DNA of 8,896 nt. Origin: MGBC102946 sp022793145 (GTDB lineage: Bacteria; Bacillota_I; Bacilli_A; RF39; UBA660). Positions 1-5,116 of this stretch are shown one piece after another (position 1 is the stretch's first letter; each line of letters opens with the position of its first letter). The stretch is taken from the NCBI GenBank assembly GCA_947426265.1, contig CANEDJ010000051.1, positions 1 to 8,896 of the forward strand, in the 5' to 3' direction. Both the position numbers and the translations under genes were made by a program. The notes below the pieces were generated by a model. It was not told the origin of the DNA, searched no databases, and was given only the letters and a program-made list of their open reading frames with translations.

Positions 1-54
1 AAATCCCTTTTTCTTAAAATTGAAAATTTGTTCTTGACAAAGGGTACATTTTAA

Positions 55-177
55 ACTGAAATTGCCAAAAAAATGTTACAAGAAAAACTAGATATGAAAC
101 TGATTATAAAGATTTTAGGAATATCGAAAGAAGAACTGAATACATTAAAGAATAAAATAAATGTAGAAACGATATAA
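55..177 (+). pseudogene. C-terminal remnant of an Rpn/PD-(D/E)XK transposase-like protein
   Basis: An open stretch after an in-frame TAA (52-54) runs to TAA at 175-177. It encodes about 40 residues beginning TEIAKKMLQEKLDMKLI and continuing with ILGISKEELNTLK. The pattern IAKKxLxxxxDxxxIxxxxGxSxEELxxLK is typical of the extreme C-terminus of Rpn-family recombination-promoting nuclease/putative transposase proteins (PD-(D/E)XK), which are common and often decayed in low-GC Bacillota. That match is from memory, not a search. No catalytic domain is present in the window, and the frame just upstream is closed at 52-54. It is therefore either a truncated relic or the damaged end of a gene starting before the window. 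Its stop lies only four bases before the -35 box of the thrS promoter. Confidence 0.4.
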
Positions 178-181
178 GCAG

Positions 182-209
182 TTGACAAATTAAAAAAAAG
201 TGATAAAAT
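182..209 (+). promoter_or_regulatory. Housekeeping (sigma-A type) promoter of the thrS T-box transcript
   Basis: A perfect -35 TTGACA lies at 182-187. A 16-base spacer separates it from the -10 TAAAAT at 204-209. A TG at 201-202 gives an extended -10 (TGATAAAAT). Transcription should begin near 216, just ahead of the T-box stem I. Confidence 0.75.
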
Positions 210-215
210 AAATTC

Positions 216-422
216 ATAAATGTTTTGATTAGGACATGACATTTTAGAGATTTTTTTAAGCGAGCTTGGAACGGTGAAAGCCAAGTAAAAAAACTAATTT
301 GTTACTCCCTATGAACTGAACCTGAAAAGGATTTCCGGCTAAAACCGTTATTTCAAATTAAGTACAAACAAGGATGGTACCGCGAAAATTCGCTCCTAGT
401 AATTTATGCTAGGGGCTTTTTT
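216..422 (+). promoter_or_regulatory. T-box riboswitch, threonine type, controlling thrS
   Basis: This untranslated leader senses uncharged tRNA-Thr and lets transcription proceed into the thrS unit. Its signature is the T-box core AAGGATGGTACCGCG at 370-384, with the acceptor-binding TGGT at 375-378. Its U can pair with the A73 usual for tRNA-Thr. Stem I shows the base TAGG (230-233) pairing with CCTA (308-311), and the distal-loop motifs AGCGAG (259-264) and GGTGAAAG (273-280). The specifier is read as ACT (Thr) at 304-306, placed by aligning the shared CCTATGA that follows the specifier in this leader and in the second T-box of the window. AGGA (371-374) can pair with TCCT (394-397) to form the antiterminator, which excludes the terminator at 392-416. 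Confidence 0.92.
392..422 (+). terminator. Intrinsic terminator of the thrS T-box
   Basis: Arms GCTCCTAG (392-399) and CTAGGGGC (409-416) form eight pairs with one G-U. A run of six T follows (417-422). The 5' arm contains the TCCT needed for the antiterminator, so the two folds are mutually exclusive, which is the standard T-box switch. Confidence 0.9.
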
Positions 423-433
423 ATGGAAGAATT

Positions 434-847
434 ATGAAATTTGTTTTTATAAAACAGGATAGAATAAAAGCGCTACGAGCAATGGCGCTCCAAAAATCTT
501 TAGTAGAAAAAGAAACTTTATATTTGCCTATTAGAGAAAGTATGAAGAAAGAATTTTCTCTTTTAGATGTGCTTTCACTATCAAAAATGATTTTTCGTGA
601 AACTGAACCTTATTTGTAAGAAATAGAATGCGAAGCTTTAGGAGAACAGTTGGTTGATTATTTAGATGCCATTATGGATATTTTTCCAGTTTCTTGTATA
701 TGGCTTTTGGCAAGTGGAGCCAAGTTTCCATTGATAAAAGAAAAAGCAGCTAAAAAGTTAGAACAGATATTAGATCAATATGGTTATGAAGAGAAAGATA
801 AAAAAGTAAAAGAAAAGAGGAAAGAACATGAAAGAAATAAAAAATGA
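434..847 (+). pseudogene. Unknown small protein gene between T-box and thrS, interrupted by an in-frame TAA
   Basis: One frame stays open from ATG 434 to TGA 845-847 except for a single TAA at 617-619. The first part (61 residues, beginning MKFVFIKQDRIKALRAM) and the second part are in register. The codons directly after the stop (EIECEALGEQLVDYLDAIMDI) look protein-like, so the two halves read as one protein of about 137 residues broken by a nonsense codon. The second half has a hydrophobic patch (IFPVSCIWLLASGAKFP) and a very basic Lys-rich end. The family is not recognised. ATG 434 follows GGAAG at 425-429. An alternative restart at TTG 650 sits five bases after AGGAG (640-644), so the downstream half could still be made. 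The 3' end overlaps thrS by 20 bases in another frame, which implies translational coupling. It could be a real pseudogene, two small genes, or a read-through product. Confidence 0.5.
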
Positions 848-2600
848 TGAGAGATTAAATAAGCTAAATCACAGTTGTGCCCATTTACTTGCGCAAGCAG
901 TAAAACATTTATATCCAGATGCTAAATTCTGGGTAGGACCAGTTATTGCAGAAGGATTTTATTATGATATTGATTTGGGGGAAGAAGTAATCAAAGAAGA
1001 GGATCTTCCAAAAATTGAACATGAAATGAAAAAGCTTGCGAAAGATGGAAAACGAATTGTAAGACATGAAATTTCTAAAAAAGAAGCAGAAGAAATGTTT
1101 CATGATGACCCATATAAAATGGATTTAATTTCAAGAATGGAAGATGGAACAATAACTTGCTATACACAAGGTGATTTTACAGATCTTTGTAGAGGACCAC
1201 ATGTGGAAACTGTAAAAGAATTAAAACATTTTAAACTTTTGAAATTTAGTGGAGCTTATTGGAAAGGTGACTCTAAAAATAAAATGCTTCAAAGAATTTA
1301 TGGAATTTGTTTTGATAACGAAGAAGACTTGCAAGAACATTTAAATATATTAGAAGAAGCAAAAATGAGAGATCATAGAAAAATAGGAAAAGATTTAGAA
1401 CTGTTTATGACAGATGACTTGGTTGGTAGAGGACTTCCTATGTTTCTTCCAAATGGATATATTATTTGGCAGGAATTGGAAAACTATATTAAAGAGAAAG
1501 AAAGAAAACTAGGATATTTACACGTTATGACACCTTGTGTTGGAAATGTAGAACTTTATAAAACTTCAGGTCATTGGGATCATTATAAAGAAAACATGTT
1601 TCCAGCAATGGAAGTAGAAGGAGAAGCTTTCGTTTTAAGACCAATGAATTGTCCTCATCATATGATGATTTATGCAAATAAACTTCACTCCTATAGAGAT
1701 TTGCCAATTCGTATTGGAGAAATTGCACATGATTTTCGCTATGAAGCTAGTGGAGCTTTAAAAGGAATTGAAAGAGGCAGACATTTCTGTCAAAACGATG
1801 CCCATCTTTTTGTAACACCAGAACAAATGAAACAAGAATTTAAAAACGTAGTAGATTTGATTTTTGATGTGTATAAAGATTTTGGAATCACAGATTATAG
1901 ATGTGTATTATCGTTAAGAGATCCAGAAGATAAAGAAAAATATCATCAAGATAATGAAATGTGGGAAAAAGCAGAAAATGGTTTGCGTGAAGTATTAAAT
2001 GATCTTGGAATTGAATATACTGAAGAAATAGGCGAAGCAGCCTTTTATGGGCCAAAACTAGATGTTAATGTAAAACCAGCAGTAGGGAATGAGTATACTT
2101 TGTCAACATGCCAATTAGATTTTTGCTTGCCAGCAAAATTTGATTTAAAGTATATTGATAAAGATGGAGCAAAGAAAACCCCGATTGTTCTTCATAGAGC
2201 TATATTAGGTTCTTTAGATAGATTTATGGCTTATATTATAGAAGAAACAAAAGGAGTTTTACCTCTTTGGTTAGCACCAGTTCAAGTAAATATTGTTCCA
2301 GTAAACAATGACTATCATTTAAACTATGCAGAAGAAATCAAAGGGGATTTAGAACTAGCGAATATTCGTGTTAGTCTTGACAGTAGAGAAGAAAAACTAA
2401 GCTATCGAATGAGAGAAAGTCAAACAAAGAAAATTCCATATACATTAATTTTAGGAGACAAAGAAAAAGAAGAGGGTCTTGTTAGTTACAGATTACATGG
2501 AAGTAATGAGACTATAACCTTATCAAAAGATGAATTTTTAGTAATGATAAAATTTTTAGAAATGACAAAAGGGCAAATGGAGTATAAAAACAAAAATTAA
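828..2600 (+). CDS. thrS: Threonyl-tRNA synthetase lacking the TGS domain
   Basis: This class II synthetase charges tRNA-Thr with threonine in the cytoplasm. The N2 editing domain begins almost at once: HSCAH (H15, H19), then DLCRGPH (C121, H125), matching the editing-site His and Cys residues of the family. The catalytic core carries the three zinc ligands C275 (MNCPHH), H326 (NDAHLF) and H456 (VLHRAI). Motif 2 is around FRYEASGALKGIERGRHF (302-320, R304), and motif 3 is RAILGSLDRF (457-466). The anticodon-binding domain starts near LPLWLAPVQVNIVPVN (478-493). Length is 590 residues, against roughly 640 for typical bacterial ThrRS. The missing part is the N-terminal TGS domain, and no TGS-like sequence is seen upstream. 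ATG 828 was chosen because GAGG at 817-820 sits seven bases before it and the editing domain follows directly. Expression should respond to uncharged tRNA-Thr through the upstream T-box. Confidence 0.97.
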   Translation: MKEIKNDERLNKLNHSCAHLLAQAVKHLYPDAKFWVGPVIAEGFYYDIDLGEEVIKEEDLPKIEHEMKKLAKDGKRIVRHEISKKEAEEMFHDDPYKMDLISRMEDGTITCYTQGDFTDLCRGPHVETVKELKHFKLLKFSGAYWKGDSKNKMLQRIYGICFDNEEDLQEHLNILEEAKMRDHRKIGKDLELFMTDDLVGRGLPMFLPNGYIIWQELENYIKEKERKLGYLHVMTPCVGNVELYKTSGHWDHYKENMFPAMEVEGEAFVLRPMNCPHHMMIYANKLHSYRDLPIRIGEIAHDFRYEASGALKGIERGRHFCQNDAHLFVTPEQMKQEFKNVVDLIFDVYKDFGITDYRCVLSLRDPEDKEKYHQDNEMWEKAENGLREVLNDLGIEYTEEIGEAAFYGPKLDVNVKPAVGNEYTLSTCQLDFCLPAKFDLKYIDKDGAKKTPIVLHRAILGSLDRFMAYIIEETKGVLPLWLAPVQVNIVPVNNDYHLNYAEEIKGDLELANIRVSLDSREEKLSYRMRESQTKKIPYTLILGDKEKEEGLVSYRLHGSNETITLSKDEFLVMIKFLEMTKGQMEYKNKN

Positions 2601-2621
2601 CAGGATTGATCCTGTTTTTTT
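2599..2621 (+). terminator. Intrinsic terminator of thrS
   Basis: Seven-pair arms AACAGGA (2599-2605) and TCCTGTT (2610-2616) enclose the tetraloop TTGA, and T residues continue to 2621. The stem starts inside the thrS stop codon. Confidence 0.85.
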
Positions 2622-2650
2622 GTCATACTTTTATCATCTCTTCATATATT
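2622..2650 (+). promoter_or_regulatory. Candidate sigma-E promoter of the SpoIIIAH-like gene
   Basis: GTCATACT at 2622-2629 resembles the sigma-E -35 element GTCATATT. CATATATT at 2643-2650 resembles the -10 element CATACAnT, and 13 bases separate them. The spoIIIA operon is under sigma-E control in Bacillus subtilis, so box and gene agree. No housekeeping promoter of similar quality is seen here. Confidence 0.6.
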
Positions 2651-2678
2651 GTAATAGAGTTACTGGAGGAGGAACAAA

Positions 2679-3197
2679 ATGATTAATAAAAAGAGTTTGT
2701 GGTTTTTAACATTATTTAGTTTAATATTAGTACTTAGTGTGTATTATATTACGATGCCATCTGAGTTATTGATTACAAAAAATAAGAAGAATGATGAAGT
2801 AGCTGAAGTAAATAAAACAGTAGATAAAGAGGCATCAGTGGAAATAGAAGAAAGTGAAATATTAACAGCATTACGAGTGGAAGCAGATGAACAAATGAAA
2901 CAAGATATGGAAGACTTGCAGATTGTTCTTACTAGTGTAGAAGCTACCAGTAATGAAAAAAATGAAGCTTATGAAAAATTGCAATTATTAAATATGACTA
3001 GAGGCGAAGAGGAAAAACTAGAAAAGAAGATTGAAACAAAATTTAAACTTAAATCTTTTGTTAAAATAGATGGAGATCAAATTCGAGTAGTAGCTTCTAG
3101 TGATAAACATGATACAACTTTGGCAAATGACATTATGAGAAGCATTCAAGAAGAATATAAAACTAAAAAATACATTTCAGTAAAATTCCAAAAATAA
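2679..3197 (+). CDS. spoIIIAH: Stage III sporulation protein AH-like (SpoIIIAH family)
   Basis: SpoIIIAH sits in the mother-cell membrane around the forespore. With SpoIIQ and the other SpoIIIA proteins it forms the channel that keeps the forespore active after engulfment. The 172-residue protein has one N-terminal membrane segment (about 7-24), an acidic, low-complexity linker (about 35-60), and a soluble region (about 61-170). That region contains ILTALRVEADEQMKQDMEDL, a variable helical part, and a final SFVKIDGDQIRVVA strand-turn-strand, which fits the YscJ/FliF-like ring domain. It is shorter than the B. subtilis protein of about 218 residues. GGAGGAGG at 2665-2672 is a strong ribosome binding site. 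The gene stands alone, with terminators on both sides, rather than at the end of an eight-gene spoIIIA operon, so it may be a second copy or a relocated gene. Family assignment is from sequence pattern, not a search. Confidence 0.78.
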   Translation: MINKKSLWFLTLFSLILVLSVYYITMPSELLITKNKKNDEVAEVNKTVDKEASVEIEESEILTALRVEADEQMKQDMEDLQIVLTSVEATSNEKNEAYEKLQLLNMTRGEEEKLEKKIETKFKLKSFVKIDGDQIRVVASSDKHDTTLANDIMRSIQEEYKTKKYISVKFQK

Positions 3198-3211
3198 TTT
3201 TGGAATTTTTT
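3182..3211 (+). terminator. Intrinsic terminator of the SpoIIIAH-like gene
   Basis: Perfect 12-pair arms AAAATTCCAAAA (3182-3193) and TTTTGGAATTTT (3198-3209) enclose the loop ATAA, with T to 3211. The stop codon lies in the loop and the last coding codons form the 5' arm. Confidence 0.85.
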
Positions 3212-3219
3212 CTCTTCTC

Positions 3220-3246
3220 ACAAAAAAAGCGTTTCAGCATAGAATA
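3220..3246 (+). promoter_or_regulatory. Candidate sigma-K promoter of gerE
   Basis: CATAGAATA at 3238-3246 is an exact match to the sigma-K -10 pattern CATAnnnTA. ACA at 3220-3222, 15 bases upstream, fits the short sigma-K -35 element. In B. subtilis gerE is transcribed by sigma-K in the late mother cell, so position and identity agree. Confidence 0.72.
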
Positions 3247-3286
3247 ATATAGGGAATGATAAATCACCTTTGAAAGTGAGGAGAAG

Positions 3287-3493
3287 ATGAAAAGTAATAT
3301 TTTATCAAAACGAGAAAAAGAAGTTTTCGAATTACTGATTCGTAATTATGATACTTCAGAAATCGCCTCCATGTTAAAAATTAGTGAGAAAACAGTTCGC
3401 AACCATATTTCTAATGTCATGCAGAAACTTGCTGTAAAGGGAAGAGCAAATGCTGTAGTCGAACTATTAAAACTTGGCGAAATTTCATTATAA
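3287..3493 (+). CDS. gerE: GerE, late mother-cell sporulation regulator (LuxR-type HTH)
   Basis: GerE is the final transcription factor of the mother cell. It activates and represses sigma-K genes for coat and germination proteins. The 68-residue protein is a single LuxR/FixJ-type DNA-binding domain without a receiver. It contains LSKREKEVFELL (6-17), the helix-turn-helix around EIASMLKISEKTVRNHISNVM (24-44), and a closing LAVKGRANAVVELLKLGEI. Identity with B. subtilis GerE (about 74 residues) is plainly high through the ISEKTVRNHISN and VKGR..AVVELL segments. GAGGAG at 3278-3283 precedes ATG 3287. The next gene is gerM, as in the gerE-(ysmA)-gerM order of B. subtilis, which supports the call. 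The gene has its own sigma-K-like promoter and a terminator. Confidence 0.95.
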   Translation: MKSNILSKREKEVFELLIRNYDTSEIASMLKISEKTVRNHISNVMQKLAVKGRANAVVELLKLGEISL

Positions 3494-3518
3494 AATTGCA
3501 TTCTTTTGCAATTTTTTT
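3493..3518 (+). terminator. Intrinsic terminator of gerE
   Basis: Eight-pair arms AAATTGCA (3493-3500) and TGCAATTT (3507-3514) enclose TTCTTT, with T to 3518. Confidence 0.85.
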
Positions 3519-3526
3519 CATACTAT
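3498..3526 (+). promoter_or_regulatory. Weak candidate sigma-E promoter of gerM
   Basis: CATACTAT at 3519-3526 is close to the sigma-E -10 CATACAnT. GCATTCT at 3498-3504, 14 bases upstream, is only a partial -35 match and lies inside the gerE terminator hairpin. gerM is known as a sigma-E gene in B. subtilis. The call rests mostly on the -10 and that knowledge. Confidence 0.35.
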
Positions 3527-3543
3527 TAGGTAGAGGTGGAAAC

Positions 3544-4518
3544 ATGTTAAAAAAATTAACAATTCGAAAATTCTTAGTATCTATGGCGGCTTTGATGGCA
3601 TTATTTCTTATTTATTTAATACCAAAAGAAAATACTTATAGTTTAAAAGATAAGACCAAAACGGAATTAGAATACGTGGATAAAGAAATCCTAACAGAAA
3701 CAATTTATCTTTATGATAGAAATGGTTTTTTAGCGCGTACAAAAGTAGCTGTCTCAAAAAAAACTGAAACTGTTGAAACGAAAGTCAAAGAATTATTGGA
3801 AGTTTTAATAAGAGATGGAGCAGGAGAAAGTAAAATACCTAATGGCTTTAAAGCAGTGATTCCTACAGATACAAAAATTCTTAGCTTAAATTATACAGAT
3901 GGTCTTTTAAAAGTTAATTTCTCTAAAGAGTTATTAGAAGATGTAAAAAAAGAGGAAGAAGAAAAAATTATTGAAGCTATTGTTTACACAGTAACTAGTA
4001 TTGAAGAAGTGGGAAAGGTCATTATCTATATGGAAGGAGATATTTTAAATTATCTTCCAAAGTCTAAAATTACACTTCCTTCCACTTTAGATCGTAGTTT
4101 TGGAATCAACAAAGAGTATGATATTAAAAGCAACAAAGAAGTGACAGGCGTTACAATTTATTATATTAATCAATATAAAGATGACACTTATTATGTACCT
4201 GTTACAAAATATACAAATGATAATAGAGAAAAAATAGATATTATTATTGATGAACTTGCTTCGGCACCTTTATATCATAGTAATTTGATGAGTTTTTTAA
4301 ATCAAAACGTAAAATTACTAGAAGCAGAACAAGCTGATCATCAAATGAATTTAGAGTTTAACTCTTATATTTTTAATGATATTGATGAAAAAAATATATT
4401 AGAAGAAGTAATCTATACAATTTGTTTATCCATTGGAGATAATTATGATGTAGAAGAAGTATCCTTTACAGTAGAAGATGAAGAAATTTATAAAAGTGTT
4501 ATAAAAACTATTGAATAA
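3544..4518 (+). CDS. gerM: GerM, sporulation and germination protein with two GerMN domains
   Basis: GerM is a mother-cell envelope protein needed for normal sporulation and germination. In B. subtilis it helps place SpoIIQ in the engulfing membranes, which links it to the SpoIIIAH partner encoded nearby. The 324-residue protein has an N-terminal hydrophobic segment (about 10-26) followed by two GerMN-type repeats. The first is about 50-180 (TETIYLYDRNGFLAR, LIRDG...IPNGFKAVIPTDTKI, LKVNFSKELL). The second is about 200-320 (VTIYYINQYKDDTYYVPVTKY, IDIIIDELAS, MNLEFNSYIF). ATG 3544 was chosen because AGGTGG lies just upstream and the signal segment follows. The upstream TTG 3496 in the same frame falls inside the gerE terminator. 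No cysteine follows the hydrophobic segment, so unlike the B. subtilis lipoprotein this one is probably membrane-anchored by its N-terminus. No separate terminator is seen before the tRNA. Confidence 0.88.
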   Translation: MLKKLTIRKFLVSMAALMALFLIYLIPKENTYSLKDKTKTELEYVDKEILTETIYLYDRNGFLARTKVAVSKKTETVETKVKELLEVLIRDGAGESKIPNGFKAVIPTDTKILSLNYTDGLLKVNFSKELLEDVKKEEEEKIIEAIVYTVTSIEEVGKVIIYMEGDILNYLPKSKITLPSTLDRSFGINKEYDIKSNKEVTGVTIYYINQYKDDTYYVPVTKYTNDNREKIDIIIDELASAPLYHSNLMSFLNQNVKLLEAEQADHQMNLEFNSYIFNDIDEKNILEEVIYTICLSIGDNYDVEEVSFTVEDEEIYKSVIKTIE

Positions 4519-4539
4519 AAAATCTATTTGTTGTATAAT
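4511..4539 (+). promoter_or_regulatory. Promoter of the tRNA-Arg gene
   Basis: TTGAAT (4511-4516) and a perfect TATAAT (4534-4539) are 17 bases apart. The -35 overlaps the gerM stop codon. Predicted start is near 4546, inside the palindrome that precedes the tRNA. Confidence 0.65.
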
Positions 4540-4541
4540 TT

Positions 4542-4561
4542 ATTTGTTCATTTGAACAAAT
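4542..4561. repeat. Perfect 20-base palindrome abutting the tRNA 5' end
   Basis: ATTTGTTCA (4542-4550) and TGAACAAAT (4553-4561) are perfect inverted arms around TT. The right arm ends exactly one base before the mature tRNA start at 4562. It covers the likely transcription start, so it could be an operator, a leader hairpin near the RNase P site, or a vestigial end of the gerM transcript, although no T-run follows. Confidence 0.7.
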
Positions 4562-4640
<79 letters not shown>

Positions 4641-4649
4641 GATTGATAG

Positions 4650-4688
4650 AAAACTCGAACTTTTAATTTTTCTGAGAGTTCGAGTTTT
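4650..4688 (+). terminator. Intrinsic terminator of the tRNA-Arg gene
   Basis: Perfect 12-pair arms AAAACTCGAACT (4650-4661) and AGTTCGAGTTTT (4677-4688) enclose a T-rich loop of 15 bases, ending in TTTT. It begins ten bases after the CCA. Confidence 0.8.
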
Positions 4689-4694
4689 AATATA

Positions 4695-4805
4695 CATAAA
4701 TTTATGATAGATTATTTGCAGAGATTAAATTGATAATGTCAATTTAATAAACACACTTGTACATTGATGTCATCAATGTACATGTGAAATCGTATTGAAC
4801 GATTT
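4695..4805. repeat. Cluster of four consecutive inverted repeats
   Basis: Within 111 bases there are four separate dyads. (1) CATAAATTTATG, 4695-4706, is a perfect palindrome. (2) ATTAAATTGA/TCAATTTAAT, 4724-4733/4739-4748, has perfect 10-base arms. (3) A near-perfect 33-base dyad lies at 4754-4786. (4) AAATCGT/ACGATTT, 4787-4793/4799-4805, has perfect 7-base arms. No reading frame of note overlaps them. They fill the gap between the tRNA terminator and the promoter of the second T-box, and the last arm touches that promoter's -35. Confidence 0.7.
4754..4786. repeat. 33-base near-perfect palindrome
   Basis: Sixteen-base arms (4754-4769 and 4771-4786) are separated by one base, with a single mismatch at 4757/4783. 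The core is TGTACATTGATG/CATCAATGTACA. No T-run follows, so it is not a standard terminator. The symmetry suggests a dimeric protein binding site or the remains of an element end. Confidence 0.7.
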
Positions 4806-4832
4806 GTAAAAATTGGAAGTATGTGCTATAAT
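4804..4832 (+). promoter_or_regulatory. Promoter of the aspS T-box transcript
   Basis: A perfect TATAAT at 4827-4832 with TG at 4824-4825 gives an extended -10. TTGTAA at 4804-4809 is a moderate -35 with 17-base spacing. Its first bases overlap the last inverted-repeat arm. The start should be near 4839. Confidence 0.72.
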
Positions 4833-4837
4833 TTTTT

Positions 4838-5091
4838 TATCAGCAATGATTAGGAAGAGTAACTTTGAAACTTAATATAGAGAGTTATCGGTTGGTGAAA
4901 GATAATATAAGTTATTAGTGAAAGACACCTATGAGCTACTTATTTGAAATTAATAGTAGAGTAAGTCGGATGTGAGCCGTTATTTCATTAAGTGATTATG
5001 TATTAAATCTTATTGATATATAATAAATTGGGTGGTACCGCGGATTCTAACAGTTATTCGTCCCTTTGTGGATAATATAACTGTTTTTTTT
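4838..5091 (+). promoter_or_regulatory. T-box riboswitch, aspartate type (specifier GAC), controlling aspS
   Basis: The core GGGTGGTACCGCGG lies at 5030-5043, with TGGT at 5033-5036. Stem I has TAGG (4851-4854) pairing with CCTA (4928-4931), AGAGAG (4879-4884) and GGTGAAA (4894-4900) in the distal loops, and GTGAAA before the specifier GAC (Asp) at 4924-4926. No AAC is seen at that position. GGG (5030-5032) pairs with CCC (5062-5064) in the antiterminator. The U of UGGU would meet the G73 usual for tRNA-Asp and tRNA-Asn only by wobble, where UGGC would be expected. The layout closely parallels the thrS T-box in this window. Confidence 0.9.
5049..5091 (+). terminator. Intrinsic terminator of the aspS T-box
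   Basis: Nine-pair arms AACAGTTAT (5049-5057) and ATAACTGTT (5077-5085) are followed by T to 5091. The loop holds the TCCC strand used by the antiterminator, and the 5' arm lies inside the antiterminator, so the folds compete. Confidence 0.85.
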
Positions 5092-5116
5092 ATTATATTT
5101 GATAGGAGGAAGAAAA

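Noticed and set aside
51..284. 77-residue reading frame on the minus strand
   Set aside because: It runs antisense across the thrS promoter and into T-box stem I, is low-complexity (Phe/Ser/Ile rich, the complement of A-rich DNA), and has no supporting ribosome binding site.
423..437. Four-codon leader peptide (ATG 423 to TGA) after the T-box terminator
   Set aside because: It is too short and has no ribosome binding site. The ATG merely follows the terminator T-run.
909..1103. 64-residue minus-strand reading frame
   Set aside because: It is antisense to the thrS editing domain. Its composition is just the reverse complement of a Lys/Glu-rich coding region.
1525..1728. 67-residue minus-strand reading frame
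   Set aside because: It is antisense to the thrS catalytic core, which is clearly conserved on the + strand.
3496..3543. Upstream TTG start extending gerM by 16 residues
   Set aside because: It lies inside the gerE terminator hairpin and has no ribosome binding site. ATG 3544 has AGGTGG upstream and is followed by the signal segment.
4695..4805. CRISPR array
   Set aside because: The dyads differ in sequence and spacing, and there are no repeated units or cas genes.
5099..5116. TTG start extending aspS by 6 residues
   Set aside because: The AGGAGG at 5104-5109 would fall inside the coding sequence. GTG 5117 is seven bases after it.
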